Below, one piece after another: positions 25,111-32,506 of a DNA stretch of 64,000 bases. The stretch is from Intestinimonas massiliensis (ex Afouda et al. 2020) (GTDB taxonomy: Bacteria > Bacillota > Clostridia > Oscillospirales > Oscillospiraceae), in assembly GCF_001244995.1 (NCBI RefSeq), contig NZ_LN869529.1:1692957-1756956 (forward strand), written 5' to 3'. Under the pieces are notes generated by a model, which had not been told where the DNA came from, did not search any database, and worked only from the letters and a program-made list of their open reading frames with translations. The position numbers were made by a program, and so were the translations under genes. Each line of letters starts with the position of its first letter. The stretch's first letter is position 1.

Positions 25111-25928
25111 CCGCAGTAGAGCGCGTGATCGCTACCGCAAGAACTGAGATCGGCTATGTGGAGAAAGCCACCAACGCCCAGCTTGAAGATAAAACCGCCA
25201 ACGCCGGCAGCGGAAACTGGACGAAGTACGCAGCTTTTCTCGACGGTCTCGGTGTCTACAACTTTCCGAAGAACGGCTACGCCTGGTGCGATATGTTCGT
25301 GGACTGGTGTTATATCACGACCTTTGGCCTGAGCATCGCCATGAAGATGACGAATCAGCCAATGGGCGGATGCGGCGCGGGCTGCACGCAGTCCGCTGGA
25401 TATTACCGCGCAGTCGGCCGTTTCCACAAGAAGGCCCCACAGCCCGGAGATCAGATTTTCTACACCAATGACGGCGGGAAGTCGATGTACCATACCGGCC
25501 TCGTTGTCAAGGTCGCCGGCGGAAGGGTCTACACCATCGAAGGGAATACTTCCAGCTCACCTGGTGTCGTTCCGAACGGCGGTATGGTGCGCGACAAAAG
25601 CTATTCCATCAACTATGCGCAGATCGGCGGCTATGGTACGCCGGACTGGGATCTCGTCAAGGAGGAAGAGAATATGGCAGAGATGACACAGGACAAGTTC
25701 AACGAAATGTTCAAGGTCGCAATGAACGCCTACCGCGCCGAGCTTCAGGACAACGACTGCGGCAATTTCAGCGCGGACGGCCGGAAGTTTGTCACCGAGA
25801 GCGGCTTACTGGTCGGCGGCAGTACGCTCCCGAACGGTGAGGCCAATTTCATGTGGCAGGATTTCCTTACCCGTGAGCAGTTTGCAACGGTGCTGTACCG
25901 CTTCGCTCAGAAGTTCGGGCTGAGCTAA
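25107..25928 (+). CDS. Endolysin: CHAP-like amidase with SLH-like C-terminal motif
   Basis: A 273-residue peptidoglycan hydrolase. The catalytic Cys is in GYAWCDMFVDWCY (about residue 59), His is in MYHTGLVVKV (about 130) and the polar residue is in IEGNTS, the CHAP/NlpC-P60 triad order. Residues about 190-273 form a separate module ending in FMWQDFLTREQFATVLYRFA, which resembles one SLH repeat and may bind the cell wall. There is no signal peptide, so export depends on the holin. Confidence 0.9.
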   Translation: MTAVERVIATARTEIGYVEKATNAQLEDKTANAGSGNWTKYAAFLDGLGVYNFPKNGYAWCDMFVDWCYITTFGLSIAMKMTNQPMGGCGAGCTQSAGYYRAVGRFHKKAPQPGDQIFYTNDGGKSMYHTGLVVKVAGGRVYTIEGNTSSSPGVVPNGGMVRDKSYSINYAQIGGYGTPDWDLVKEEENMAEMTQDKFNEMFKVAMNAYRAELQDNDCGNFSADGRKFVTESGLLVGGSTLPNGEANFMWQDFLTREQFATVLYRFAQKFGLS

Positions 25929-26260
25929 TGGCAAGGCGCAAGCGCAGAGCTGCGAAGAAGCGCAAGATCGAGTGGAGCAAGGTCGTGTGCCTGCTGGCCA
26001 TGCTGGCCGGTCTGCTGATCGTCCAGGAATGCCTGTTCCTCATGTATCTGTGCATCAAGAGCGGCTACACCGCCGCCGCTGCATGGCTGACCGCGGCCAC
26101 CGGCGTTGGCGAGGCAATCATCATCGCCGGTGCAAACGGCTACCTCTCACTTGCGAAGTCCGACCACAAGCGCGGCGGGATCACCTTCGAGGCGGCCAAG
26201 GCGAAGAACTTCCGCACCGACGAGGAAGACGGAGGCAGCGTCGACAGCCCCGCTATCTGA
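25928..26260 (+). CDS. Small two-helix membrane protein at the end of lysis cassette
   Basis: A 110-residue protein with a basic N-terminus (MARRKRRAAKKRK), two membrane helices (residues 19-42 and 48-68) and a charged C-terminus. It begins at the last base of the endolysin stop. It may be a second holin or spanin-like component. No family is assigned. Confidence 0.65.
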   Translation: MARRKRRAAKKRKIEWSKVVCLLAMLAGLLIVQECLFLMYLCIKSGYTAAAAWLTAATGVGEAIIIAGANGYLSLAKSDHKRGGITFEAAKAKNFRTDEEDGGSVDSPAI

Positions 26261-26327
26261 ATAAGGCCCCGTGAAAATGCAAAGTACAGTTGCAGTCCTT
26301 GCGGTCGAAAATGTAAGCTACGATTTG

Positions 26328-26372
26328 AAAAGCCCCCTCGCAGGATTTTCCGTCCTGTCGAGGGGGCTTTTT
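26328..26372. terminator. Bidirectional intrinsic terminator
   Basis: A perfect 13-bp stem (AAAAGCCCCCTCG paired with its complement) with a further inner stem CAGGA/TCCTG and T-runs on both strands. It ends the rightward late operon and the leftward small-gene operon. The rest of the 223-bp gap (26261-26483) shows nothing else clear. Confidence 0.9.
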
Positions 26373-26483
26373 CCGTTTTCCGGCGCTTTCCCATTTACGG
26401 GGCGCACAGGCGCTTTTTCGGCTTGGGCATGCGTCTACCCCATGAGAACACAAATGGCGTGTTGCAACTCACCTACGTGCCTG

Positions 26484-26774
26484 TCAGGTGGTGTTCCCGC
26501 TGACATCCACTATGTCCACCGCAACAATCTCCACCAGCCGGTCGCCGGCCGCGCCCATATTGAGGCAGGAGCCGATGCGATAGTAGTCCCGGATATCCTG
26601 CTCGGTGCCGTGAATCCTGGTGGTGATGGCGTCACCGTCGGCCAGGTGGACGACCACGACCTTCTCGGTGCATCGCTCCAGGTAGGCGCAGAATTCCTCG
26701 TAGCCCATTTCGCCCCGGGCCTTCATGGCGGTGCTGACGGCCTGGAGTTCGGCTGGAGTCCAATCCCTGCTCAT
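26484..26774 (-). CDS. Small phage protein, unknown function
   Basis: A 96-residue acidic protein with an N-terminal helical part (WTPAELQAVSTAMKARG) and a beta-rich C-terminal half (EKVVVVHLADGDAITTRIHGTEQDI). AGGAGG lies six bases before the ATG. It is the last gene of the leftward operon. No family is recognised. Confidence 0.65.
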   Translation of the reverse strand: MSRDWTPAELQAVSTAMKARGEMGYEEFCAYLERCTEKVVVVHLADGDAITTRIHGTEQDIRDYYRIGSCLNMGAAGDRLVEIVAVDIVDVSGNTT

Positions 26775-26784
26775 GGCATACCTC

Positions 26785-26898
26785 CTATTCGATTTTCAAG
26801 GTCATGTATGTAAAAGGGGCGGCGCTTCTCCCCTGTGCCGACGGGTTCCCGCGACGCCCTCGGCGGGGCGTTTCGGCCCGTTCCCAGCGGGCCATCAT
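26785..26898 (-). CDS. Possible 37-residue basic peptide of the leftward operon
   Basis: A short ORF starting ten bases after the previous stop and ending ten bases before the next start. It is arginine-rich and ends in PFTYMTLKIE. It fills an otherwise unexplained 130-bp gap but has no clear ribosome binding site, so it may rely on coupling. Confidence 0.4.
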   Translation of the reverse strand: MMARWERAETPRRGRRGNPSAQGRSAAPFTYMTLKIE

Positions 26899-26907
26899 CA
26901 GGCGGGG

Positions 26908-27360
26908 TCACCAGGTATCACGATGCGGAATGAACTCAACCTCAGCACCAGCAGGAATTGGGTCGCATGGCTCTCCATCAAAGTCGTTATCCTGCTTCGT
27001 GCAGATGGCCGGATGGCGATCCGCCCGGGGGTCGTCGTCGACATACAGCCGGCCGCCGCATTCGTAGACTGGGCGGCTCCAGCTGTCGCGGCCGACGAAG
27101 GTCAGCTGCAGGGGCATCTCCCATTCCACCGGATTTTTCATAATTGCCCAAGCGGACAACGGGAGCTTAAACCCACCAGCCATATCCTCTATGGCCTCGA
27201 GCGTCCCGCACTCGTCGCACACTTGTACCCCTGCTCGCCGGCTCAATGCATTCCTCGACGGGTTGATGTCCATGGACTGCCTACCGCACCTGGGACACGG
27301 GAAGTCCTTCCCGTATTGCTTTGCCGCAAATTCCTCAATAAACTCTCTCGGACCGTTCAT
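26908..27360 (-). CDS. Zinc-ribbon protein with LPD28-like domain
   Basis: A 150-residue protein. The start is ATG 27360 with GTGAGG six bases upstream, in preference to the upstream GTG. CPRCG and CDECG (about residues 22 and 50) form a zinc ribbon. Residues about 85-145 (GRDSWSRPVYECGGRLYVDDDPRADRHP..CTKQDNDFDGEP) match the LPD28-type domain found in large polyvalent proteins of phages and conjugative elements. The role is unknown. Confidence 0.72.
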   Translation of the reverse strand: MNGPREFIEEFAAKQYGKDFPCPRCGRQSMDINPSRNALSRRAGVQVCDECGTLEAIEDMAGGFKLPLSAWAIMKNPVEWEMPLQLTFVGRDSWSRPVYECGGRLYVDDDPRADRHPAICTKQDNDFDGEPCDPIPAGAEVEFIPHRDTW

Positions 27361-27368
27361 TGGCGTCC

Positions 27369-27578
27369 TCACTTTCTGTCGTGGATCTCCTGGAGCTCGT
27401 CGATGGTAGCCATGTCAACCTCCAGGGCGTCGATCATGTTCTGGAGACCGTCCGCAAGGCTCTTGGCCTCCGGGTGCGCTCCGGCGCCCGCCAGGGCTTT
27501 TTCCTGCATCGCGCGGTAATTGTCAATCTCGGCCCGAATGCCGCGCCGGGCGTAGGACAGAATCTTCAGGTAAGTCAT
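27369..27578 (-). CDS. Small helical phage protein
   Basis: A 69-residue helical protein. The third possible start (27578) is chosen because it lies eight bases after GGAGG; the earlier GTG and ATG codons overlap the binding site. No domain is recognised. Confidence 0.6.
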   Translation of the reverse strand: MTYLKILSYARRGIRAEIDNYRAMQEKALAGAGAHPEAKSLADGLQNMIDALEVDMATIDELQEIHDRK

Positions 27579-27593
27579 GCACATCACCTCCCG

Positions 27594-27974
27594 TCAGGCC
27601 GCCGGGGTGGCGGCATCCTTGAGGTCCTTCGCGGCCTGCTCGGCCTTGGCTTTGGTGGGCTTCTTGGCCACGGGCTTCTTCGCGGCCTGCTTCTTGGAGG
27701 TAGGGGCCGGGGCGTTGCCGGCCTCAATGGCCTCGATCTCGTCCAGCTTCTTCACGATGCGGCGGGCCTTCTGGAGCTCCCCGCGCACCGCCTTCAGCTC
27801 GGTTTCCTTGTCGGCGATGGTCTTGGACAGGGTCGCAAAGGACACCAGCGCGTCGGAGCCGGTGATGGACTGGGCCAGCTTCTGGAGGCCCCGGAGCTTC
27901 CGCAGGTCGGCGCACAGGCCCTCGGCGGCAGTCAACTTCTCGTTGATGGTGTTCATGTACTCGGTCTTGTTCAT
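27594..27974 (-). CDS. Coiled-coil protein with histone-H1-like Lys/Ala/Pro tail
   Basis: A 126-residue protein. Residues 1-85 are helical and probably coiled coil (TIADKETELKAVRGELQKARRIVKKLDEIE). Residues 92-126 are a Lys-Ala-Pro tail (KKQAAKKPVAKKPTKAKAEQAAK) like histone H1 or HU extensions. It may bind DNA or RNA. AAAGGA precedes the ATG. Confidence 0.62.
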   Translation of the reverse strand: MNKTEYMNTINEKLTAAEGLCADLRKLRGLQKLAQSITGSDALVSFATLSKTIADKETELKAVRGELQKARRIVKKLDEIEAIEAGNAPAPTSKKQAAKKPVAKKPTKAKAEQAAKDLKDAATPAA

Positions 27975-28018
27975 AGCGATTTCCTTTCTCCCCGTAGGCC
28001 CGATAGGTCAGGCGACAT

Positions 28019-28210
28019 TCAGCAGTCTTTGATGATGTAGTCGTTTCTCATGCAGCCAATGGTGGCTCTGGCTCTGCCGGCTGCGGCTTCGGCATCCTCA
28101 CGCGCCCGGAGGTCTCTCTTGGACTTGCCGACCGGCACCAGGCTTAGCAGATGGTCGATTTCCTTTTGCAGGTCGCTGAGGTCGTGCAGGTAAGCGTCTT
28201 GATTGGCCAT
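28019..28210 (-). CDS. Small phage protein, unknown
   Basis: A 63-residue, mostly helical protein ending in IKDC, with an AAAGGGA site before ATG 28210. It belongs to the leftward operon. No family is recognised. Confidence 0.55.
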   Translation of the reverse strand: MANQDAYLHDLSDLQKEIDHLLSLVPVGKSKRDLRAREDAEAAAGRARATIGCMRNDYIIKDC

Positions 28211-28254
28211 GGTATTCCCTTTCTGCCCTCGTGACCTCCGGGGCGGGCGATAGT

Positions 28255-28851
28255 TTAGCAGCAGTAGAAGCGGAGTTCGCCGTTGACCAGCTCATACATG
28301 AAGCAGGCGCAGTCAAAGCGGACATAGTTCCAATCGGTGGCCTCGTACACGGGCGCGCGGTCGAAGGTGCCAGACTTGCGAAGGCGGCGGTGCTTGTTGA
28401 CCTCGTAGGTGTTGACCTCGTGCAGAATGCGGATCTTCTCGGGATCGAAGCCGCACTCGTCAGCGATAAACGCCTTGGCCTCTTCGTCGGTCATCGCCTT
28501 GCCGTATTTGGCAAGCTCCTCGTAACGCTTCTGCTCCATGTTCGTGCCGGCACCATCGCTGGGCTTCCATTCAAGCTCACGGTCCAGCTCGGCAGTCAAC
28601 TCATTGATGCGGCGGTCGCGGTCTGCCACTTCCTTCTTGTGCTCTTTCTCAATCTCCGACATCTGGCTCCGCAGGCGGGCAATCTCGTTAGCTCTGGCCT
28701 TGTAGATCTTCATTTCGCCGCCCTGCTCGACAAACGCCTTGCAAAAGGCATCCTTGTCGCCGTCAAAGGCATAATAGGCGCTTTCGATCTGGTCGTACTC
28801 GTCAGCGGTGGGCTGGAAGCCGGTGCGCTCAACAAACTCGGACATCATCAT
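28255..28851 (-). CDS. Coiled-coil phage/ICE accessory protein, unknown function
   Basis: A 198-residue protein with an N-terminal helical domain (FVERTGFQPTADEYDQIESAYYAFDGDKDAFCKAFV), a central coiled coil (ARLRSQMSEIEKEHKKEVADRDRRINELTAELD) and a C-terminal alpha-beta part. The N-terminal pattern is recurrent in phages and conjugative elements of gut Clostridia. AAGGAGG lies eight bases before ATG 28851. Confidence 0.68.
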   Translation of the reverse strand: MMMSEFVERTGFQPTADEYDQIESAYYAFDGDKDAFCKAFVEQGGEMKIYKARANEIARLRSQMSEIEKEHKKEVADRDRRINELTAELDRELEWKPSDGAGTNMEQKRYEELAKYGKAMTDEEAKAFIADECGFDPEKIRILHEVNTYEVNKHRRLRKSGTFDRAPVYEATDWNYVRFDCACFMYELVNGELRFYCC

Positions 28852-28864
28852 TTTGTGTTCCTCC

Positions 28865-28983
28865 TTGATTTTTCTGCCTTACTCGGTTATAATCAAGGCG
28901 GCCGGGGTAAGGCTCCCGGCTCGCCTCTGCCTTACGAGGTGCGGTGCGTAGCTACTTTAGCGAGGGGCTGCGCACCTTTTTTA
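28865..28983 (+). ncRNA. Candidate ~85-nt small RNA with own promoter and terminator
   Basis: On the + strand, opposite to the flanking genes, TTGATT (28865-28870), a 17-base spacer and TATAAT (28888-28893) are followed by a 10-bp terminator stem (28943-28952 with 28967-28976) and a T-run. The transcript would be about 28900-28982. It contains 15 bases (28924-28938) complementary to the predicted 5' leader of the leftward operon. No ORF is apparent. Confidence 0.35.
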
Positions 28984-29097
28984 TGCTTTGACCTTGCTGT
29001 CCCGCACGATCTTAGCGGCTGCGGCCGGGTCGTTGGCGGTAGCCTCAATCAGTTTTGCGATGTTCTCTAAGAACTGATTGAGCTCGGCGGTTGTCAT
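28981..29097 (-). CDS. First small protein of the leftward operon
   Basis: A 38-residue helical acidic peptide (TTAELNQFLENIAKLIEATANDP). It is the first reading frame after the leftward promoter, with a GTGAGG-like site 11 bases upstream. The role is unknown. Confidence 0.5.
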   Translation of the reverse strand: MTTAELNQFLENIAKLIEATANDPAAAAKIVRDSKVKA

Positions 29098-29155
29098 CTC
29101 GTCCAAGTCCTCACTTCCTTCCGTAAGAGGTTGTCGACCTCTGCCTTACGAGTAT

Positions 29156-29254
29156 AATATACAGCAATCGCTAAATAATGTCAAGTGTTTTATTTACGAT
29201 TTTCTAAAAAATTTTTATTGTGTCATTGACATTGAACAGCAAACGCTGTATATT
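29156..29254. promoter_or_regulatory. Divergent promoter pair with paired operators
   Basis: Leftward: TTGACA (complement of 29179-29184), 17 bases, TATATT (complement of 29156-29161). Rightward: TTGACA (29226-29231), 17 bases, TATATT (29249-29254). Each spacer holds a related sequence, ACAGCAATCGCT (29161-29172) and ACAGCAAACGCTGT (29236-29249). This is the expected layout of a phage switch region. The region is markedly AT-richer than its surroundings. Confidence 0.75.
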
Positions 29255-29273
29255 TTATATGGGAGGTGATAGC

Positions 29274-29483
29274 GTGACTACGGAACAGATGTTGAAAATG
29301 GCCTTGTCCTACAAGGGAGTGTCCCAAGCGGAACTCGCTCGGACGCTGGGGACGTCGCCGTCAAACCTCAATCAAAAGGTTAAGCGGAATACGCTGACCC
29401 GTGAAGATTTGGAACACATCGCCGCAGCGCTTGGGGCGGAGTTTATCTGCTCGTTCAAGTTCCCGGACGGGACGGAGATTTAG
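29274..29483 (+). CDS. Cro/C1-type HTH regulator
   Basis: A 69-residue XRE-family protein. GTG 29274 lies seven bases after GGAGG, and the predicted transcript starts about 13 bases upstream, giving a very short leader. The HTH spans residues 10-35 (GVSQAELARTLGTSPSNLNQKV). It probably binds the paired operators at 29161 and 29236. Confidence 0.85.
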   Translation: MTTEQMLKMALSYKGVSQAELARTLGTSPSNLNQKVKRNTLTREDLEHIAAALGAEFICSFKFPDGTEI

Positions 29484-29492
29484 GAGGTTTCC

Positions 29493-29768
29493 ATGTACGA
29501 GGATTTCGAGGAGCGCGGAATCAGGCGGACAATCGTTTCGTTTGATCCATTTTTCAAGCGCGATGATGTTCGCGGGCTGACAGATGCGCAGGTCGGCAAG
29601 AAGTTTGGGTTACCGACACAGACAGTCAAGGCTATGCGGCGGCATTTGGACGTTCCGTTTGAGACGATACAGATTCTTTGCCACCAGCTTGAATGCCAGC
29701 CAGGGGATATACTGGATGCGACGACGGTATATACAATTCCTGCAAAGGAAAAGGCCTCGGACGAATAA
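29493..29768 (+). CDS. Second small HTH regulator
   Basis: A 91-residue protein nine bases after the first regulator. It contains a helix-turn-helix-like part (LTDAQVGKKFGLPTQTVKAMRRHLD) and the C-terminal FETIQILCHQLECQPGDIL segment typical of HTH_26/XRE proteins. It probably acts with the neighbouring regulator. Confidence 0.78.
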   Translation: MYEDFEERGIRRTIVSFDPFFKRDDVRGLTDAQVGKKFGLPTQTVKAMRRHLDVPFETIQILCHQLECQPGDILDATTVYTIPAKEKASDE

Positions 29769-29790
29769 ACGCCCGAGGCCTCGGAGCAGG

Positions 29791-30045
29791 CTACCGCTTG
29801 CTATGTATTTCTGCGCCAGTGCGCGATTTGACCCGAACATCTGGGTTGTCCTCCCGGACTATCAGATCGGATAGATCGCACCCCAACGCTTCGCATATCA
29901 GGTCGAGATGCTCCAGATTGACACGCTCGGCGATCTCGTGGTACAGGTCGTTGATGGTCGACGGCCTAATGCCCGTGGCCCGAGCAAGATCAGCTTGCGT
30001 CCACCTCCGCTCGCCAAGCCGGGTGGACAGTAAAATCCTAATCAT
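29791..30045 (-). CDS. XRE-family (HTH_26) repressor-like protein
   Basis: An 84-residue protein convergent with the two regulators. ATG 30045 is chosen because AAGGAG lies seven bases upstream; a TTG six bases earlier overlaps the spacing region. The HTH WTQADLARATGIRPSTINDLYH is followed by LEHLDLICEALGCDLSDLI. The inverted overlap 29753-29780 may end both transcripts. Confidence 0.82.
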   Translation of the reverse strand: MIRILLSTRLGERRWTQADLARATGIRPSTINDLYHEIAERVNLEHLDLICEALGCDLSDLIVREDNPDVRVKSRTGAEIHSKR

Positions 30046-30142
30046 AGCCAAGCTCCTTTACGTGAGATTCTAACAAGGATTTTAAGAGCCCGCTGGATTT
30101 TGTAAGAAAATCACGTATTCCGTTAGAACATTGGCGTAAGGC

Positions 30143-30190
30143 AAAAAGAGGCCGCTACACAGGGAATACCCTGCATAGCGGCCTCTTTTT
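30143..30190. terminator. Strong bidirectional terminator
   Basis: A perfect 15-bp stem AAAAAGAGGCCGCTA with its complement ending in T5, on both strands. It isolates the 68-residue gene that follows. Confidence 0.9.
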
Positions 30191-30207
30191 GTGTTAGTAT
30201 CTACCTG

Positions 30208-30221
30208 GTGAGCGCGCTCAC
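30208..30221. promoter_or_regulatory. Perfect palindromic operator-like site
   Basis: GTGAGCGCGCTCAC is a perfect 14-bp palindrome 21 bases before the next start. It resembles sites of LacI/GntR-type repressors. The cognate protein is not known. Confidence 0.5.
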
Positions 30222-30242
30222 ACATTTTTTTGGAGGGATTTT

Positions 30243-30449
30243 ATGGACAAAGTTCATGAGGGAATTTCCGAGCTGGAGTTCAGCCCGCAGGACATCCCTG
30301 ACCACGCCGTAAAGATTGCGGCTCTGGCTGCCGTTGAATTGACGGAAAGTATTCTCCGGCGGCCAGGGGGCCGCGAGATGCTTGACCGGGAGACAGAGAG
30401 GCGGCGACTGAGGCAGCGGGAGAGGGGCGAAAAGGATGCACCAAAATGA
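30243..30449 (+). CDS. Small phage-end protein, unknown
   Basis: A 68-residue protein with TGGAGGG before ATG. It is acidic at the N-terminus and very Arg/Glu-rich at the C-terminus. It is the last gene before chromosomal rpsI. No family is recognised. A single-gene unit behind a terminator and palindrome suggests a lysogenic or accessory gene. Confidence 0.6.
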   Translation: MDKVHEGISELEFSPQDIPDHAVKIAALAAVELTESILRRPGGREMLDRETERRRLRQRERGEKDAPK

Positions 30450-30507
30450 ACCTCACCATGCACCTCAAAAAGCGGTTTTAAGGCCCATGCACCTCAAATG
30501 AACCTCA
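30447..30507. repeat. Mirror-ordered direct repeats near prophage right end
   Basis: TGAACCTCA (30447 and 30499) and CATGCACCTCAAA (30457 and 30486) occur in the order A-B-B-A within 61 bp. All contain ACCTCA. They could be integrase arm or core sites at the attachment end. No integrase is visible. Confidence 0.4.
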
Positions 30508-30554
30508 ATATTTTATGTTTTTCTTTGCTGTATTATATCAGACTTTATCAAAGG

Positions 30555-30592
30555 AAAAATCCCTGAAACCGTTGCGGTTCCAGGGATTTTTT
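30555..30592 (-). terminator. rpsI terminator
   Basis: The stem AAAAATCCCTG...CAGGGATTTTTT with an inner stem ACC/GGT lies just after the rpsI stop on the - strand. Confidence 0.88.
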
Positions 30593-30598
30593 GAAATA

Positions 30599-31003
30599 TC
30601 AGCGCTTGGAGAACTGGGGAGCGCGGCGGGCGGCCTTCAGACCGTATTTCTTACGCTCCTTCATACGCGGATCGCGGGTGAGGAAGCCGGCGCTCTTGAG
30701 CGCAGGGCGGAATTCCTCGTTCATCTGGAGCAGAGCGCGGGCTACGCCGTGCCGGATGGCGCCGGCCTGGCCGCTGACGCCGCCGCCCACAACAGTGGCC
30801 ACGATGTCCACCTTGCCGTTGGTATCGGTGGTATTCAGAGGCTGACGGACCACCATCTTCAGGGTGTCAAGGCCGAAATACTCGTCGATATCGCGGCCGT
30901 TGATGGTAATGGAGCCGGTCCCGTTGGGGAACAGGTGGACGCGGGCCACGGAGGACTTCCGACGGCCAGTGCCGTAATGATAGGGCTTCTTGCTCTTATA
31001 CAT
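30599..31003 (-). CDS. rpsI: Small ribosomal subunit protein uS9
   Basis: A 134-residue S9 with the N-terminal [14 protein letters not shown], the [11 protein letters not shown] segment, [14 protein letters not shown] and the invariant C-terminal [17 protein letters not shown] that reaches the P-site tRNA. It lies 19 bases after rplM, with which it forms the usual operon. Confidence 0.98.
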   Translation of the reverse strand: MYKSKKPYHYGTGRRKSSVARVHLFPNGTGSITINGRDIDEYFGLDTLKMVVRQPLNTTDTNGKVDIVATVVGGGVSGQAGAIRHGVARALLQMNEEFRPALKSAGFLTRDPRMKERKKYGLKAARRAPQFSKR

Positions 31004-31022
31004 GTTCGAAATTCCTCCTTAA

Positions 31023-31454
31023 TTAACCCTGAGTCCAGGCTTCGGGCTTCTGGGCGGCGTGATTGTGCTCGGCGCCGCGGTAGATCTTCAGGCGGGTGAG
31101 GGAGTCCTTGGTGATGATGTTGCGGGGCATCATGCCACGGACGGCCAGCTTCATGGCCAGCTCAGGCTTGTCCTGCATCAGCAGGCGATACTTGGTCTCT
31201 TTCAGGCCGCCCACCCAGCCGGAGTGGGTGCGGTAATACTTCTGCTCCAGCTTCTTGCCGGTGAGCACGGCCTTCTCGGCGTTGACAATGATGACAAAGT
31301 CGCCGCAGTCGGCGTGCGGCGTATACTCGGGCTTGTGCTTGCCGCGGAGCAGGACGGCGGCGGTAGCGGCGGTCTTGCCCAGGGGCTTGCCAGCGGCGTC
31401 CAGAATGTACCACTTGCGCACGATGTTGCCCTTGTTGGCCATAAATGTGGACAT
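31023..31454 (-). CDS. rplM: Large ribosomal subunit protein uL13
   Basis: A 143-residue L13 with the canonical WYILDAAGKPLGKTAATAAVLLRGKHKPEYTPHADCGDFVIIVNA core and the HSGWVGGLK and RGMMPRN motifs. It is the first gene of the rplM-rpsI operon behind a sigma-A promoter and hairpin leader. Confidence 0.98.
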   Translation of the reverse strand: MSTFMANKGNIVRKWYILDAAGKPLGKTAATAAVLLRGKHKPEYTPHADCGDFVIIVNAEKAVLTGKKLEQKYYRTHSGWVGGLKETKYRLLMQDKPELAMKLAVRGMMPRNIITKDSLTRLKIYRGAEHNHAAQKPEAWTQG

Positions 31455-31510
31455 GGTGTAACCTCCAATTTGTTTGATCTTCTATGTTATTTTGCTCTAA
31501 ACATGATTGA

Positions 31511-31570
31511 CGCTCCACTCTTTACGGGTGGAGCGTTTTGTATTATAATACCCAAGTTACAAGGTGTCAA
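31511..31570 (-). promoter_or_regulatory. rplM promoter and L13-type leader hairpin
   Basis: On the - strand TTGACA (31565-31570), 17 bases, TATAAT (31542-31547). A perfect hairpin (31511-31535, CGCTCCAC..GTGGAGCG) begins at the predicted transcript start, as in Firmicutes L13 leaders that bind L13 for autoregulation. The match to the L13 leader is by position and shape only. Confidence 0.75.
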
Positions 31571-31679
31571 CCGCTTTTTTAAACTTTTTTTATTTAGAAA
31601 ACGCAATCTCGTTTTTTCTCCTGTTATCTCGCGATATCTTTGATTTCCTAAATATCATTTTTCTTTTTTGAGGTGCTCC

Positions 31680-32438
31680 ATGAACAAGGTTTTGAGCCAC
31701 GTCCGCCGCTGTGTGGAGGATTACGACATGATTCAGTCCGGGGACCGGGTGGCCGTTGGCGTCTCCGGGGGAAAGGATTCCCTGACGCTGCTGGCGGCCC
31801 TGGCCAAGCTGCGGGAGTTCTATCCCAAGCCCTTCACGGTGGAGGCCATTACTTTGGACATGGGCCACGCCGACGGCCGGGAGAGCGCCGACTTCTCCCG
31901 GGTGGCGGACCTGTGCGCCCGGCTGAATGTGCCCTACACCCTGCTGCACACCGAAATCCACCACATCATCTTCGACCTGCGCCAGGAGAGCAACCCCTGC
32001 TCCCTGTGCGCCAAAATGCGGCGTGGCGCCCTCCACAACGCGCTCCAGGAGCGGGGCATCACCAAGATCGCCCTGGGCCATCATTACGACGACGCCGTGG
32101 AGACCTTTTTTCTCTCTCTGTTCTATGAGGGCCGCATCTCCTGCTTTCAGCCGGTAACCTACCTGGACCGGACGGGCATCACCCAGATTCGGCCTCTGCT
32201 CTACTGCGGGGAGGCCATGGTCCGCGGCGCGGCGGCCAGGGCCGGCCTGCCGGTGGTCTATAACCCCTGCCCCGCCAACGGCTGCACCAAGCGGCAGGAG
32301 ATCAAGGAGCTGGTCAGGGACCTGGACCGGCAGTACCCCGGTCTGAAGAGCCGGGTGTTCGGGGCCATGCAGCGCCTGCCTCTGCCCGCATGGGGGCCGG
32401 TGGAGCACCGCCGCCTGCCCCTGCCCGACGGAGAATGA
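31680..32438 (+). CDS. TtcA-like tRNA thiolation PP-loop protein
   Basis: A 252-residue enzyme of the TtcA/TtuA family that adenylates and thiolates a tRNA base. The PP-loop is SGGKDS (about residue 34). NPCSLCAKMRRG and NPCPANGCTKRQ supply cysteines for an iron-sulfur cluster, and GHHYDDAVET is the family motif. ATG 31680 after GAGGTG is chosen over an earlier in-frame codon. It is divergent from rplM. Confidence 0.88.
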   Translation: MNKVLSHVRRCVEDYDMIQSGDRVAVGVSGGKDSLTLLAALAKLREFYPKPFTVEAITLDMGHADGRESADFSRVADLCARLNVPYTLLHTEIHHIIFDLRQESNPCSLCAKMRRGALHNALQERGITKIALGHHYDDAVETFFLSLFYEGRISCFQPVTYLDRTGITQIRPLLYCGEAMVRGAAARAGLPVVYNPCPANGCTKRQEIKELVRDLDRQYPGLKSRVFGAMQRLPLPAWGPVEHRRLPLPDGE

Positions 32439-32440
32439 CC

Positions 32441-32475
32441 AAACGGGCGCCCCCTTCTGGGAGGCGCCCGTTTTC
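32441..32475. terminator. Terminator after TtcA-like gene
   Basis: AAACGGGCGCC pairs with GGCGCCCGTTT around a short loop, followed by T. It is shared with the convergent HPr-like gene. Confidence 0.85.
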
Positions 32476-32506
32476 ATCTCCAGCAAAATCAGAAAGGCGC
32501 CGGCCC

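Noticed and set aside
29131-29158. Rightward promoter TTGTCG-16-TATAAT
   Set aside because: The TATAAT overlaps the -10 region of the better leftward promoter (TTGACA-17-TATATT), and the rightward gene already has a perfect promoter at 29226-29254.
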